Assembly: GCA_963833885.1 (NCBI GenBank)
Contig: CAWHZU010000007.1
Coordinates: forward strand, 372,001-436,000
Reading direction: 5' to 3'
DNA: 64,000 nt
Origin: JASHPR01 sp963833885
GTDB lineage: Bacteria > Actinomycetota > Actinomycetes > Streptosporangiales > Streptosporangiaceae
The notes beneath the pieces were generated by a model. The model did not search any database. It was not told the DNA's origin and was given only the letters and a program-made list of their open reading frames with translations. Position 1 is the stretch's first letter, and each line of letters opens with the position of its first letter. Positions 33,769 to 41,585 of the stretch are shown here, one piece after another. The position numbers and the translations under genes are program-made.

Positions 33769-34580
33769 ATCCGGTAAAACAGGTTCAGGAAGCGGTCCGC
33801 TAGGTCCGCGTCACCGCGTACCGTCCCCGAGTTGCTCCGGCCGAACGTGGTCAGCACCAGGCTCGCGGCGTCGAAGTCGATGACCGCGGGGAGATCGTCT
33901 ACGCTGCCCGGCTCGTACTGCATGCCTTGCTCGCCGACGGAAACCCGGGTCTCGCCGCCGTTCCTGCCGGTCACCCGGATGCCGATGCTGAACGGGCTGA
34001 GGTCGGCGTCGGCCTTGATCGTCGACTGCCAGAGCACGAACATGAACGGCACCAGCAGGTCGGCCGCGTCGCCAGTCATCCCGTGGCCCTGGCCGGTGCC
34101 CTGGCGTATGTCCCAGGTGTGCACGCCGTAGTCCATCAGCTGGCCGGCCGCGTAGAAGAAGGCCGGCACCGGGCCCATGTAGAAGTGCGAGACCATGAAG
34201 CCGGTCCACTCATCGGCCGACAGCGGCTCCAGGATCCCCATCATCTTGTCCAGGTCGCCGCGCACCCGGTCCATGGCCTCCTGCTGGGACAGCACGCCGA
34301 GCGCGACCGCCTGCTCACCCGCCCGCTCGTGCATGCCCGGCAGCCCGAACGCGTCCGGCGCCTCGGCGCCGCTCCGCGCAGTCTCGAACGCCGCGAAGTA
34401 GCCCTCGGTGGTGTCGATCAGGTGACCGATGATGTCCTTGACCCGCCAGTTTTCGCAGGCGGTTGGCGCCTCCCACGCGCCCGGCCTTTCGGCCAGCTCG
34501 AACATGCGCTCCGCCTCATTGCGGACTACGCGCAGGATGGTGTCCTTGCCCTCGTACGAGGTGGCGTCCCATTCGGTCAC
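33765..34580 (-). CDS. Maleylpyruvate isomerase family, mycothiol-dependent (DinB-like) protein
   Basis: The 271-residue protein has the MDMPI N-terminal bundle: LRVVRNEAERMFELAERPGA, CENWRVKDIIGHLIDTTEGY, and the metal-binding-type His in GVHTWDIRQGTG. The C-terminal part (about 190-270) resembles the SCP2-like MDMPI C-domain: FDAASLVLTTFGRSNSGTVR. It is probably a mycothiol-dependent enzyme of unknown substrate and is only distantly like the copy at 1602. The ATG lies next to a weak ribosome site (GAGGGGTG). Confidence 0.82.
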   Translation of the reverse strand: MTEWDATSYEGKDTILRVVRNEAERMFELAERPGAWEAPTACENWRVKDIIGHLIDTTEGYFAAFETARSGAEAPDAFGLPGMHERAGEQAVALGVLSQQEAMDRVRGDLDKMMGILEPLSADEWTGFMVSHFYMGPVPAFFYAAGQLMDYGVHTWDIRQGTGQGHGMTGDAADLLVPFMFVLWQSTIKADADLSPFSIGIRVTGRNGGETRVSVGEQGMQYEPGSVDDLPAVIDFDAASLVLTTFGRSNSGTVRGDADLADRFLNLFYRI

Positions 34581-34761
34581 GGCCGAGCACCCCTCTCTGG
34601 GTGATCTCCACAGGCATTCGGATGGAGCGGCCGGCCAGGCCCGGATGGGTGATCTCGCCCGTCACAGGGGGCGTCCGCAGTACGAAGCTCAGCGCAGCTG
34701 AATCGCTCTGTCAATGGCTGATTCCGAATAGCGGAACACCGCCCCGTGGCGGGCGTGGGAG

Positions 34762-34947
34762 TTACTTCTCCGACCGGTCGTCGGTCTCCGCGCCCGGGGC
34801 GTTGGTCTTCACCGACTCGATTCCGTGCAGCGCGGATTCCCTGCTGTCGTAGTGCTGGCTCGTGGCGATGACCTGTCCGTTGCCGGCCAGCAGGTTGAAG
34901 TGGTATTTGCCGCTGCTGCCCTGCTCGAGAACGAACTTGCCGCTCAT
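34762..34947 (-). CDS. YegP/DUF1508-family small protein
   Basis: The 61-residue protein reads GKFVLEQGSSGKYHFNLLAG, NGQVIATSQHYDSRESALHG and IESVKTNAPGA, which is the single-repeat DUF1508 (YegP) pattern of a strand pair plus helix. The role in cells is unknown; E. coli YegP has two such repeats. The upstream sequence TTAGGGGGC gives a ribosome site for ATG 34947. It stands alone between two leftward genes. Confidence 0.85.
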   Translation of the reverse strand: MSGKFVLEQGSSGKYHFNLLAGNGQVIATSQHYDSRESALHGIESVKTNAPGAETDDRSEK

Positions 34948-35053
34948 AGCGCCCCCTAAGGTTGGCTATCGCTGCCCTGCCCCCGTCGCGGCCTGCGCCC
35001 CGGCGGGCGGCCTCAACCCAGCAATGATTCCCCTCTGACGGGGACCGACACCG

Positions 35054-36397
35054 TTAGCCGAGGGAGCTGTCTGCCGGGCGCAGCCCGACGAGCGCGTTGC
35101 CGTAACGCATAGCTACCAGCTGGCCGATCGCCGGATGGGCGCCCAGCGGCGGGGCGGCCAGTGCGCCGGTCGCGGCGCTGACCGCGTCGATTTCTCCCGG
35201 ATCGCTCTCGGGCCCGATGACACACGGGGCTATGGCGACCCGGGAGGCTCCCATCTCACGGAGCCGCATCACCGCGCCGGCAACGCCCTGCGGATCGTCG
35301 ATCGAGGCGTGCATGGCCGGGGCGGCAAGCCGCCCGGCCAGCAGGACGGCTGCCACTCCGGCAGCCCGGACGGCGTCATCGCCCCGGTCGGCCAGCACCA
35401 GAACGCCGTTGGCGGCGTTGCTGATGCTGAGCCCGCGGGCCCGGCTTTCCCGCGCCAGCCCCACCTGGGCCAGGCGGCCATGCAGGGCCTCGGCGAGCAG
35501 CGGGTGCGGGCCGAGATGCTCCGCGAGCACGACCTCCCCGGCTGCGCCCGCGACGGCGCGCCGCAGGGCGGCGTCTGACCGCGGGTGCGGCCCGGTCAGC
35601 AACGGCACCACGACCGCCAGCGCCGGCCACGGCCCCTGGGACGGGGCGGAAAGCGCCTCAGTCAGGCTGCGCTCGCTGCCTTCCAGGTAGGCCACCTGGA
35701 GGTGAGCGCCCTGGCACGACTCCCCAGCGGCCTCGGCGATCTCGCCGCTGATCCGGTCACTGGCGGCGCTGGCGCTGCCAGGTACGGCGATCAGCAGGGT
35801 CGGCGCGTCCGGTGGCAGGCTCAGCCGGTGCGCGCTGCGATGCCGCCCGGAGCGGCGAGTGCGGCCGGTACGGCGGGGCAGCACGGACCCGTCGGCGGAC
35901 GGGTCGCCGCGCTGGGGCAGCGGTTCGCCGCGCTGTGGCAGTGGTTCGCCGCGCTGTGGCAGTGGTTCGCCGCGGCGTGGGAGTGGTTCGCCGCGCTGCG
36001 GGAGTGGTTCGCCGCGCTGCGGGAGTGGTTCGCCGCGCTGGGGCAGGGGTTCGCCGCGGCGTGGGAGTGGTTCGCCGCGCTGCGGGAGTGGTTCTCCGCG
36101 CTGCGGTAGCGGTTCGCCGCGGCGGGGCAGTGGCTCGCCGCGCTGCTGCAGTGGCTCTCCACGCTGCGGTAGCGGGTCGCCGCGGCGTGGCAGCGGGTTC
36201 GGTGCAGGCGTGGCGGGATCAGCCGGAACACCGGGCATAGCGGGGGGTACCGGTTCGCCGTACTGCTGTTGCGGCTCACCGCGCCTCGGCAGCGGCTCCC
36301 CGCGCTGCGGCGGCGGCTGTCCCCGCTCCGGCAGCGGCTCCGCGGCCTGGCTTGGGTCAGTCACGCTGCCGTATCGTATTCGGGTTTCATCAGGCAT
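35054..36397 (-). CDS. CbiX/sirohydrochlorin-chelatase-like protein with long heptapeptide-repeat N-terminus
   Basis: From ATG 36397 (GAGG upstream) the protein has 447 residues. Residues 20-164 are dominated by a seven-residue repeat, GEPLPQR/GEPLPRR: 4 degenerate units, a short spacer, then 14 regular ones. The C-terminal ~240 residues have the CbiX two-half layout: LLIAVPGSASAASDRISGEI, LVVVPLLTGPHPRSDAALRR, LVLADRGDDAVRAAGVA and ASRVAIAPCVIGPESDPGEI. The first catalytic-type His of CbiX (usually AHGSR) is Pro-Gly here, while a His is kept at LLTGPHPRSD. So metal chelation may be lost or altered. The frame is open upstream to 37066, but that part overlaps the divergent gene and looks non-coding. 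Confidence 0.78.
   Translation of the reverse strand: MPDETRIRYGSVTDPSQAAEPLPERGQPPPQRGEPLPRRGEPQQQYGEPVPPAMPGVPADPATPAPNPLPRRGDPLPQRGEPLQQRGEPLPRRGEPLPQRGEPLPQRGEPLPRRGEPLPQRGEPLPQRGEPLPQRGEPLPRRGEPLPQRGEPLPQRGEPLPQRGDPSADGSVLPRRTGRTRRSGRHRSAHRLSLPPDAPTLLIAVPGSASAASDRISGEIAEAAGESCQGAHLQVAYLEGSERSLTEALSAPSQGPWPALAVVVPLLTGPHPRSDAALRRAVAGAAGEVVLAEHLGPHPLLAEALHGRLAQVGLARESRARGLSISNAANGVLVLADRGDDAVRAAGVAAVLLAGRLAAPAMHASIDDPQGVAGAVMRLREMGASRVAIAPCVIGPESDPGEIDAVSAATGALAAPPLGAHPAIGQLVAMRYGNALVGLRPADSSLG
35906..36199 (-). repeat. 14 tandem 21-bp repeats (heptapeptide coding)
   Basis: On the + strand a 21-base unit resembling GGTTCGCCGCGCTGTGGCAG is repeated 14 times with small changes. Units occur in blocks of three to four, each block led by a PRR unit and followed by PQR units, so a higher-order period of 63-84 bases exists. 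Four degenerate units lie at about 36257-36340. All keep the reading frame of the CbiX-like gene. Confidence 0.9.
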
Positions 36398-36650
36398 GAT
36401 CCTCGTTCTCAGATGTTCGGTCCGGAGCCGGCTGCACGAATTGCCACACATATCCAGTTCGTGCCGAGATTGACCACCGGGACTTCCTGCGACTCTCACC
36501 CATCGTAGGGCCGTGAGGTGCGCTGACGTGCAGCGGCGGTACGTCGGCTGCAGCGGTGGCGCCGTCGCGATGGCGGGCGGTTTCCGGGTAGGCGAAACTT
36601 GACTGTGCCGCCCGGAGCCTGACGGCGGCCCGCCAGGTGGGGTGTTGTGA

Positions 36651-37427
36651 ATGTCCGGCTGGTTCGACGCGCAGATTCTGCACACGGGGCGGCTGCCCCT
36701 GTTCTGCTTTTTCGTGGCTTTCGTGGTCAGCTTCGGGTTCATCCGGCTGTCCGCCCGGCTCATCCGGGCGAAGGTCCGCTGGTGGCCGGGCAACGTCGTG
36801 GCCGGCGATGTGCACGTCCACCACATGGTGTTCGGCGTGGTGCTCATGACCGTTGGCGGTGTCGCAGAGCTCGCCGCGCCGCTGGACTCCCTGGGCTGGA
36901 GAGCCGGGGCAGCCGGCCTGTTCGGCCTCGGCACCGCGCTGGTGCTCGACGAATTCGCGCTTATCCTGCACCTGCGCGACGTGTACTGGAGCAACGAGGG
37001 CCGGATCTCTATCGACGCCGTGTTCGTCGCCGCCGGGGTCACGGCGTTGCTGCTGCTCGGGATCACCCCGGTCGGGGTGAAAAGCGTCGCCGACTACCAG
37101 CGCCTGCTTCCGGGCACACCCGGTGCCGTGGCCACGCTCCACCTGGCGGTGGCGGCCCTGTTCCTGCTGGCCTCGGTAACGCTGCTGAAAGGCAAGATCT
37201 GGACCGGTCTCTTCGGCCTCTTCCTGCCGCCGCTGTTCATCGCCGGGGCGATCCGGCTTGCCCGGCCAGGCTCGCCCTGGGCCCGATGGCGCTACCGGGA
37301 CCGGCCTGGGAAGCAGGCCAAGGCCGAGCGTCGCGACCAGCAGCTGCGGGAGCCGGTGATCAGGCTCAAAATACGGGTGCAGGACAAGATGACCGGCCCG
37401 CACGACCTTCCGCCGATCGAGCCATGA
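36651..37427 (+). CDS. Integral membrane protein with HVHH motif
   Basis: The 258-residue protein has about six to seven hydrophobic segments (first at residues 14-33) and a conserved-looking motif GDVHVHHMVFGVVLM at the start of the second. The His cluster and an acidic LDEFALILHLRDVYW could bind metal. A basic C-terminal tail (YRDRPGKQAKAERRDQQLRE) is cytoplasmic. Proteins of this kind are frequent in actinomycetes and unassigned. GTG/ATG context at 36651 lacks a strong ribosome site. It is divergent from the CbiX-like gene and its stop abuts the M19 dipeptidase stop. Confidence 0.78.
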   Translation: MSGWFDAQILHTGRLPLFCFFVAFVVSFGFIRLSARLIRAKVRWWPGNVVAGDVHVHHMVFGVVLMTVGGVAELAAPLDSLGWRAGAAGLFGLGTALVLDEFALILHLRDVYWSNEGRISIDAVFVAAGVTALLLLGITPVGVKSVADYQRLLPGTPGAVATLHLAVAALFLLASVTLLKGKIWTGLFGLFLPPLFIAGAIRLARPGSPWARWRYRDRPGKQAKAERRDQQLREPVIRLKIRVQDKMTGPHDLPPIEP

Positions 37428-38660
37428 TCAGGTCGGCGTGATCCAGATGTCCTGCAGCGCCCGGTAGATGTTGCCGCCGATGACGGCGCGCACCGAGTCG
37501 TCGTCGAATCCGTTCCTGACCAGCCAGCCGCAGATGTTGGCGAAGTTCTCGGTCGGGTTTTCCAGGCCGTCGACGTACGCGACGGGCTCGAACGCCGGCC
37601 CGCTCACGGCCCGGGAGATGCCGAGCAGGTGGCCGAAGACCTTGTGCAGCTGGACGTGATCGCCGTAGAGCGTGTCGGGCCCGAACGCGACGTGCTCGAT
37701 GCCGACGAGGTCCACGATGTAACGGAAGTGGTCCATCACCGACTCGATCGAGTGCTGCGGGTGCGCGGCCGACAGCGTCGTGTGCGGGGCCGCCGACATG
37801 CCGATCACGCCACCGGTCTCGGCGACTGCTCGCAGCACCGCGTCGGGCTTCATCCGCGGGATGTCCCAGACCACCCGCGAGCCCGCGTGGGTCATGAAGA
37901 CCGGCCGGTCGCTCTGCTCGCACGTATCGAGCGATGTCCGGTCCGACGAGTGCGAGACGTCGATGGCCAGCCCGAGCTTGTTCATGCGGGTCACCGCGCG
38001 CCGGCCGAACGCGGTCAGGCCGCCGTCGGCGGTCTCGCCCAGGCCGCTGCCGAGCGAGTTGGCGTCCGAGTACGCGATGCCGATCTGCCGCAGGCCGAGC
38101 CCGTACAGCACGTCCAGGCGGTCGAGCTCGTTCTCGATCGGAGTGGCCGCCTCGAGCCCGAACACCAGGCCCACCCGTCCCGACCGGTGCGCCTCGTCGA
38201 TGTCGGCCACGGTGCGGATGGTCATCACGCCGCTCTGGTGGGCGAGGTCGGCCTGGCGCATCCCGAGGTCGGTGATGATGTCGTCCCACCGCCAGGGTGC
38301 GTGCCCGGTCACACACGCGGTGCCGTCCATCATGTTGTCGAAGACGACGGTCATGCCCGAGGCGGCCAGGCCCGCGTACGCGGTGTGCTGGCGTCCCGTG
38401 CGGTAGTAGTCCGGCGTCTCCTCCATCCGCTGCGGGAAACGGGATGGGTGATCGTGCAAGCTGATCACCAGGCTGTCCCGCAGCAGCCGCCGCGCCCGTT
38501 CTTCCTCCTCAGCGGTCAGACGTGCCACGTACGGGGGTACCCGGCCAAACTCGGGCACCAGCTCGAAGCTGGGGAAGTCCACGCCCGGGGTGAGGTAGGA
38601 GTAGGCCGTGTAGGCGCCCTCCGGGGACGGCTGCGGTGCCTCAGCCACGGCTCGGGTCAC
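37428..38660 (-). CDS. Membrane-dipeptidase-like zinc peptidase (M19)
   Basis: The 410-residue enzyme has M19 features in order: SLHDHPSRFPQRM (metal-binding HxH/D), VGLVFGLEAATPIENELDRL (bridging Glu), IGIAYSDANSLGSG, LGLAIDVSHSSDRT, VFMTHAGSRVV (His ligand) and HVAFGPDTLYGD. M19 enzymes hydrolyse dipeptides, including ones with D-residues. It has no signal peptide and is cytosolic. GTG 38660 overlaps the M20 gene by 20 bases; GTG 38648 is an alternative. It is the last gene of an overlapping four-gene operon. Confidence 0.92.
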   Translation of the reverse strand: MTRAVAEAPQPSPEGAYTAYSYLTPGVDFPSFELVPEFGRVPPYVARLTAEEEERARRLLRDSLVISLHDHPSRFPQRMEETPDYYRTGRQHTAYAGLAASGMTVVFDNMMDGTACVTGHAPWRWDDIITDLGMRQADLAHQSGVMTIRTVADIDEAHRSGRVGLVFGLEAATPIENELDRLDVLYGLGLRQIGIAYSDANSLGSGLGETADGGLTAFGRRAVTRMNKLGLAIDVSHSSDRTSLDTCEQSDRPVFMTHAGSRVVWDIPRMKPDAVLRAVAETGGVIGMSAAPHTTLSAAHPQHSIESVMDHFRYIVDLVGIEHVAFGPDTLYGDHVQLHKVFGHLLGISRAVSGPAFEPVAYVDGLENPTENFANICGWLVRNGFDDDSVRAVIGGNIYRALQDIWITPT

Positions 38661-40041
38661 CTCCGGGACGGTTCGCGGGCGCCAGCCGGTGCGGCCCGGC
38701 GGCCAGCAGCCGCCACAGCTGCTCCCAGGCCCGCATTCCCTCCCGGAGCCGGCGGATCCGCAGGTACTCGTTGGGGGCGTGCAGCTTCTCGTCGGCGGTC
38801 GAGAACGAGAAGAACAGCGTCTTGACCCCGAGCACCTCCTCGAAGAGTGCGGTCGCAGGGAGCGTGCCGGCGACGCAGGCCTGGAGGACCTGCTGGCCCG
38901 GGTACACCTCCTCGAGCGCGGCCGTGGCCGCCCGGATGGCCGGGTGGTCGGCGGGGATGGTGTACGCGGGCACCCGCGCGTCGTCCGGCCGCACCTCGAC
39001 GCGCACGCCGTGCGGGGCGTGCGCGGCGACGTGGGCGACGATCGCGTCGATCACGTGGTCCGGGTCCTGCCCGGGCACCAGGCGGCAGGACACGTTGGCG
39101 ACGGCGAGGTGCGGGATCACGGTGTACTTCCCGCCACCGGTCACGCCGTTGACCTCGAGCGTTGGCCGCTCCCACAGCCGCTCGAGCGTGCTGTACCCGG
39201 CCTCGCCGTGCGCCTCGGCCAGCCCGAGGGCGGCGAGGTACTCCTTCTCGTCGAACGGGATCGCGGCGATCTCGCGGCGGCGCTCGGCGGTGAGCTCGGG
39301 GATGCCGTCGTAGAACCCGGCCACGGCCACGGTCCCGTCCGGCGTGTGCAGGCTCGCCAGCACCTCGCTGAGCGCGTGCAGCGGGTTGGCGACCGTTCCC
39401 CCGTACCGTCCGGAGTGCAGGTCGGTGTCGGCGCCCTGGACGACGATGTCCATGGAGACCAGGCCCTTGGACTTCAGCGACACCGACGGCTCGCTGGGCC
39501 GCCACATGGCGCCGTCGGCCGAGATCATGAGGTCGGCGGCCAGCTCGTCGGCGTGCTCGCGGGCGAACGCGGGCAGGTGCGGGCTGCCGATCTCCTCCTC
39601 GCCCTCGAACAGGAACTTCACGTTGAGCGGGAGCGCGCCCTCCTGGGCCAGGAAGGCCTGGGCGGTCTTCAGCACGATGTAGACCGGCCCCTTGTCATCC
39701 GTGGCGCCGCGTCCCCTGACGGTGTCGCCGTCCACGGTCAGCTCGAACGGGGGAGTGATCCACTCGGCGAGGTCGCCGGTGGGCTGCACGTCGTAGTGGC
39801 CGTAGACGAGGATCGTCGGGGCGCCCTCGGCACCGAGCCACTCGCCGCGCACGGCGGGATGACCGTCGGTTTCGACCACCCGCCCATTGGCGAACCCGAG
39901 CTGAGCGACGAGCCAGTCCGCCGCTGCGCGCATGGTTTCCCGGGCCGCGTCCCTGCTGACGCTGGGCACCGCCACGTACTCGGCGAGTTCGGTCACGTAG
40001 CCCGCGTCGTCGGCATCAAAAGAGAGCATGTCCACCATCAA
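38641..40041 (-). CDS. M20-family dipeptidase/carboxypeptidase
   Basis: The 466-residue protein has the M20 two-metal site: ILVYGHYDVQP (His, then Asp), GRGATDDKGPVYIVLKTAQA (Asp bridging), FLFEGEEEIGSP (catalytic Glu pair) and, near the end, SFSTADEKLHAPNEYL (His). The dimerisation lid is in the middle (GADTDLHSGRYGGTVANPLH). Enzymes of this kind remove C-terminal residues from dipeptides or carnosine-like compounds. ATG 40041 lies inside the SDR gene; an ATG four codons on is equally possible. It is cotranscribed with creatininase-like, SDR and M19 genes. Confidence 0.93.
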   Translation of the reverse strand: MMVDMLSFDADDAGYVTELAEYVAVPSVSRDAARETMRAAADWLVAQLGFANGRVVETDGHPAVRGEWLGAEGAPTILVYGHYDVQPTGDLAEWITPPFELTVDGDTVRGRGATDDKGPVYIVLKTAQAFLAQEGALPLNVKFLFEGEEEIGSPHLPAFAREHADELAADLMISADGAMWRPSEPSVSLKSKGLVSMDIVVQGADTDLHSGRYGGTVANPLHALSEVLASLHTPDGTVAVAGFYDGIPELTAERRREIAAIPFDEKEYLAALGLAEAHGEAGYSTLERLWERPTLEVNGVTGGGKYTVIPHLAVANVSCRLVPGQDPDHVIDAIVAHVAAHAPHGVRVEVRPDDARVPAYTIPADHPAIRAATAALEEVYPGQQVLQACVAGTLPATALFEEVLGVKTLFFSFSTADEKLHAPNEYLRIRRLREGMRAWEQLWRLLAAGPHRLAPANRPGGDPSRG

Positions 40042-40720
40042 TCGAGATCGTCTGCCCGGTCACCCACGAGGACCGCTCGGATACGAAGAACTGCACGCCG
40101 TTGGCGATGTCCTCGGGCTGCCCGAGCCGCCGGGTGGCGATGCCCTCCACCAGCTTGCGCTGGCCCTCCTCGCCGTAGCTCTGCCACTGCCGCTCGGTCG
40201 TCGGGTTGGACAGGATGAACCCGGGAGCGATGCAGTTGACCGTGATGCCGAACGGCCCGAGCTCGTGCGCCATCTGCCGGGTGAACCCGATCTGGCCCGC
40301 CTTCGCGCTGGTGTAGGCCTGGATGCCGGTCAGGCTGACGCCGCGGCCCGCTCCCGAGGAGATGTTGACGATCCGGCCCCAGTGGCGCTCCTTCATCGAA
40401 GGGACCACCGCCCGGGTGCACAGGAACGCGCTGTACAGGTTGGCCTGCACGACCGCATCCCACTCCTCGTCGGAGACCTCCTCGATCGGCCGGCCCACCT
40501 GGCCCACGACGCCCCCGGCGGTGTTGACCAGGATGTCGACGCCGCCGACCGAGTCGAAGAACGCCCTGACCTCGCTGGGTTTGGTGAGGTCGGCCCGGTC
40601 CTTGTCCACCCCGTGCGTGTCCGCGCCTTCGCCGCGCAGCGCCTCGGCGATCGCGGCGCCGATGCCGTGCGCCGTGCCGGTCACCACCGCGGTCTTGCCG
40701 GACAGCGCCCCGGCCGTCAC
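40016..40720 (-). CDS. Short-chain dehydrogenase/reductase (SDR)
   Basis: The 234-residue enzyme has the classical SDR features: TGTAHGIGAAIAEAL (TGxxxGIG), NTAGG for NNAG, the catalytic Ser in IVNISSGAGRG, YTSAKAG (YxxxK) and the PGFI segment. VDKDRADLT after the second strand (Asp) suggests NAD preference. The C-terminus VTGQTISIDGGHALF is typical. It would interconvert an alcohol and a ketone in the pathway of this operon. ATG 40720 overlaps the creatininase-like gene as ATGA. Confidence 0.92.
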   Translation of the reverse strand: MTAGALSGKTAVVTGTAHGIGAAIAEALRGEGADTHGVDKDRADLTKPSEVRAFFDSVGGVDILVNTAGGVVGQVGRPIEEVSDEEWDAVVQANLYSAFLCTRAVVPSMKERHWGRIVNISSGAGRGVSLTGIQAYTSAKAGQIGFTRQMAHELGPFGITVNCIAPGFILSNPTTERQWQSYGEEGQRKLVEGIATRRLGQPEDIANGVQFFVSERSSWVTGQTISIDGGHALF

Positions 40721-41427
40721 CGGAGCCAGCCGTTCTGGAGCAGCTCCCGCACCTCGGCCACGCCGGCGTCCCAGACGACCTGCATGTCCTCGTCCGGGCG
40801 CGCGTAGGCGCCGCCCAGCATGCCGTCCGGCGCCGCGGTCCTGACCTGTGCCGGGTCGAGCTGCCCGACGAGGTCGCGGGGAATGACCGGCTTAGGCTCG
40901 GGCGGCATGTCGGCTCCCGCCACCCTGGTCCACTTGAAGTTCTCCACCCAGCCTCCGTGCATCTGGTCTCGGTCGAATTGGTCCGCGGCCGCGGTCGTCT
41001 TGGGCGCGTTGTACCAGCTGTGGAACAGCACCTGCACCCGGTCCGGCCGGGGCTGGCAGATCCACTCGCGGATGAACCCGGTCACCGGCGCGTTGCCGCC
41101 GTGCCCGTTGACGACCGCGATCCGGCGGAAGCCCTGCCCGGCGAGGCCGTCGAGCAGGTCCCTGAGCACCTCGATGTAGGTCGTCATCCGCAGGCTCATG
41201 CTCCCGGGAAAGGCGGCGAAATAGGGAGCCATCCCGAACGGGAGCGCCGGAAGCACCGGGATGGCGAGCGGCTCGGCGGCCTCGACCGCCACCCGCTCGG
41301 CGAGGATCGCGTCGGTTCCGAGCGAGAGGAACCCGTGCTGCTCGGTCGAGCCGGTCGGCAGCACGACCCGGTCGTCGCGGCGCAGGTACTCCTCGATCTG
41401 CATCCAGTTGGTTTCGAACAGCCGCAA
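40717..41427 (-). CDS. Creatininase-family amidohydrolase
   Basis: The 236-residue protein has the family metal motifs: LPTGSTEQHGFLSLGTDAI (Glu, His, Asp ligands), VVNGHGGNAPV, and a late HGGWVENF (His/Glu). Family members cleave cyclic amides such as creatinine, or formamides in cofactor synthesis (MftE, ArfB). No mycofactocin genes are present, so a cyclic-amide or peptide-like substrate handled with the two dipeptidases is the better guess. It is the first gene of the operon, and its upstream region is shared with the divergent ABC exporter. Confidence 0.9.
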   Translation of the reverse strand: MRLFETNWMQIEEYLRRDDRVVLPTGSTEQHGFLSLGTDAILAERVAVEAAEPLAIPVLPALPFGMAPYFAAFPGSMSLRMTTYIEVLRDLLDGLAGQGFRRIAVVNGHGGNAPVTGFIREWICQPRPDRVQVLFHSWYNAPKTTAAADQFDRDQMHGGWVENFKWTRVAGADMPPEPKPVIPRDLVGQLDPAQVRTAAPDGMLGGAYARPDEDMQVVWDAGVAEVRELLQNGWLR

Positions 41428-41509
41428 ACTTCACCTCAGCGTCATCGCAGGTCAGAAAGCCTCTGGATGATAACGCAAATACGGTCACCAGCCCCCATCC
41501 GGCACCTGC

Positions 41510-41539
41510 TTGACACAAAGAAGTCAACGGCCGTAGATT
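41510..41539 (+). promoter_or_regulatory. Promoter with overlapping palindrome, upstream of ABC-2 exporter operon
   Basis: TTGACA (41510-41515) and TAGATT (41534-41539) with an 18-base gap form a good sigma-70-type promoter reading toward 41586. TTGAC (41510-41514) and GTCAA (41523-41527) also make an inverted repeat across 8 bases, overlapping the -35 box, so a regulator there would block the promoter. The TetR encoded at the end of the operon is a candidate. The same palindrome faces the divergent creatininase operon. Confidence 0.55.
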
Positions 41540-41585
41540 TCATCGAGTGTTGAGTTAGTTGGCCGCCGCTGCTGAGGAGCGCTCG

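Noticed and set aside
35906..36340. CRISPR-like array
   Set aside because: The 21-base units are directly adjacent with no unique spacers and keep a protein frame; they are coding tandem repeats.
36398..37066. N-terminal extension of the CbiX-like gene to 37066
   Set aside because: It would overlap the divergent membrane-protein gene on the other strand and has no domain-like sequence; ATG 36397 has a ribosome site.
40717..41427. Mycofactocin MftE peptidase
   Set aside because: The creatininase family includes MftE, but no mftA-D or mftF genes are nearby and the operon partners are dipeptidases.
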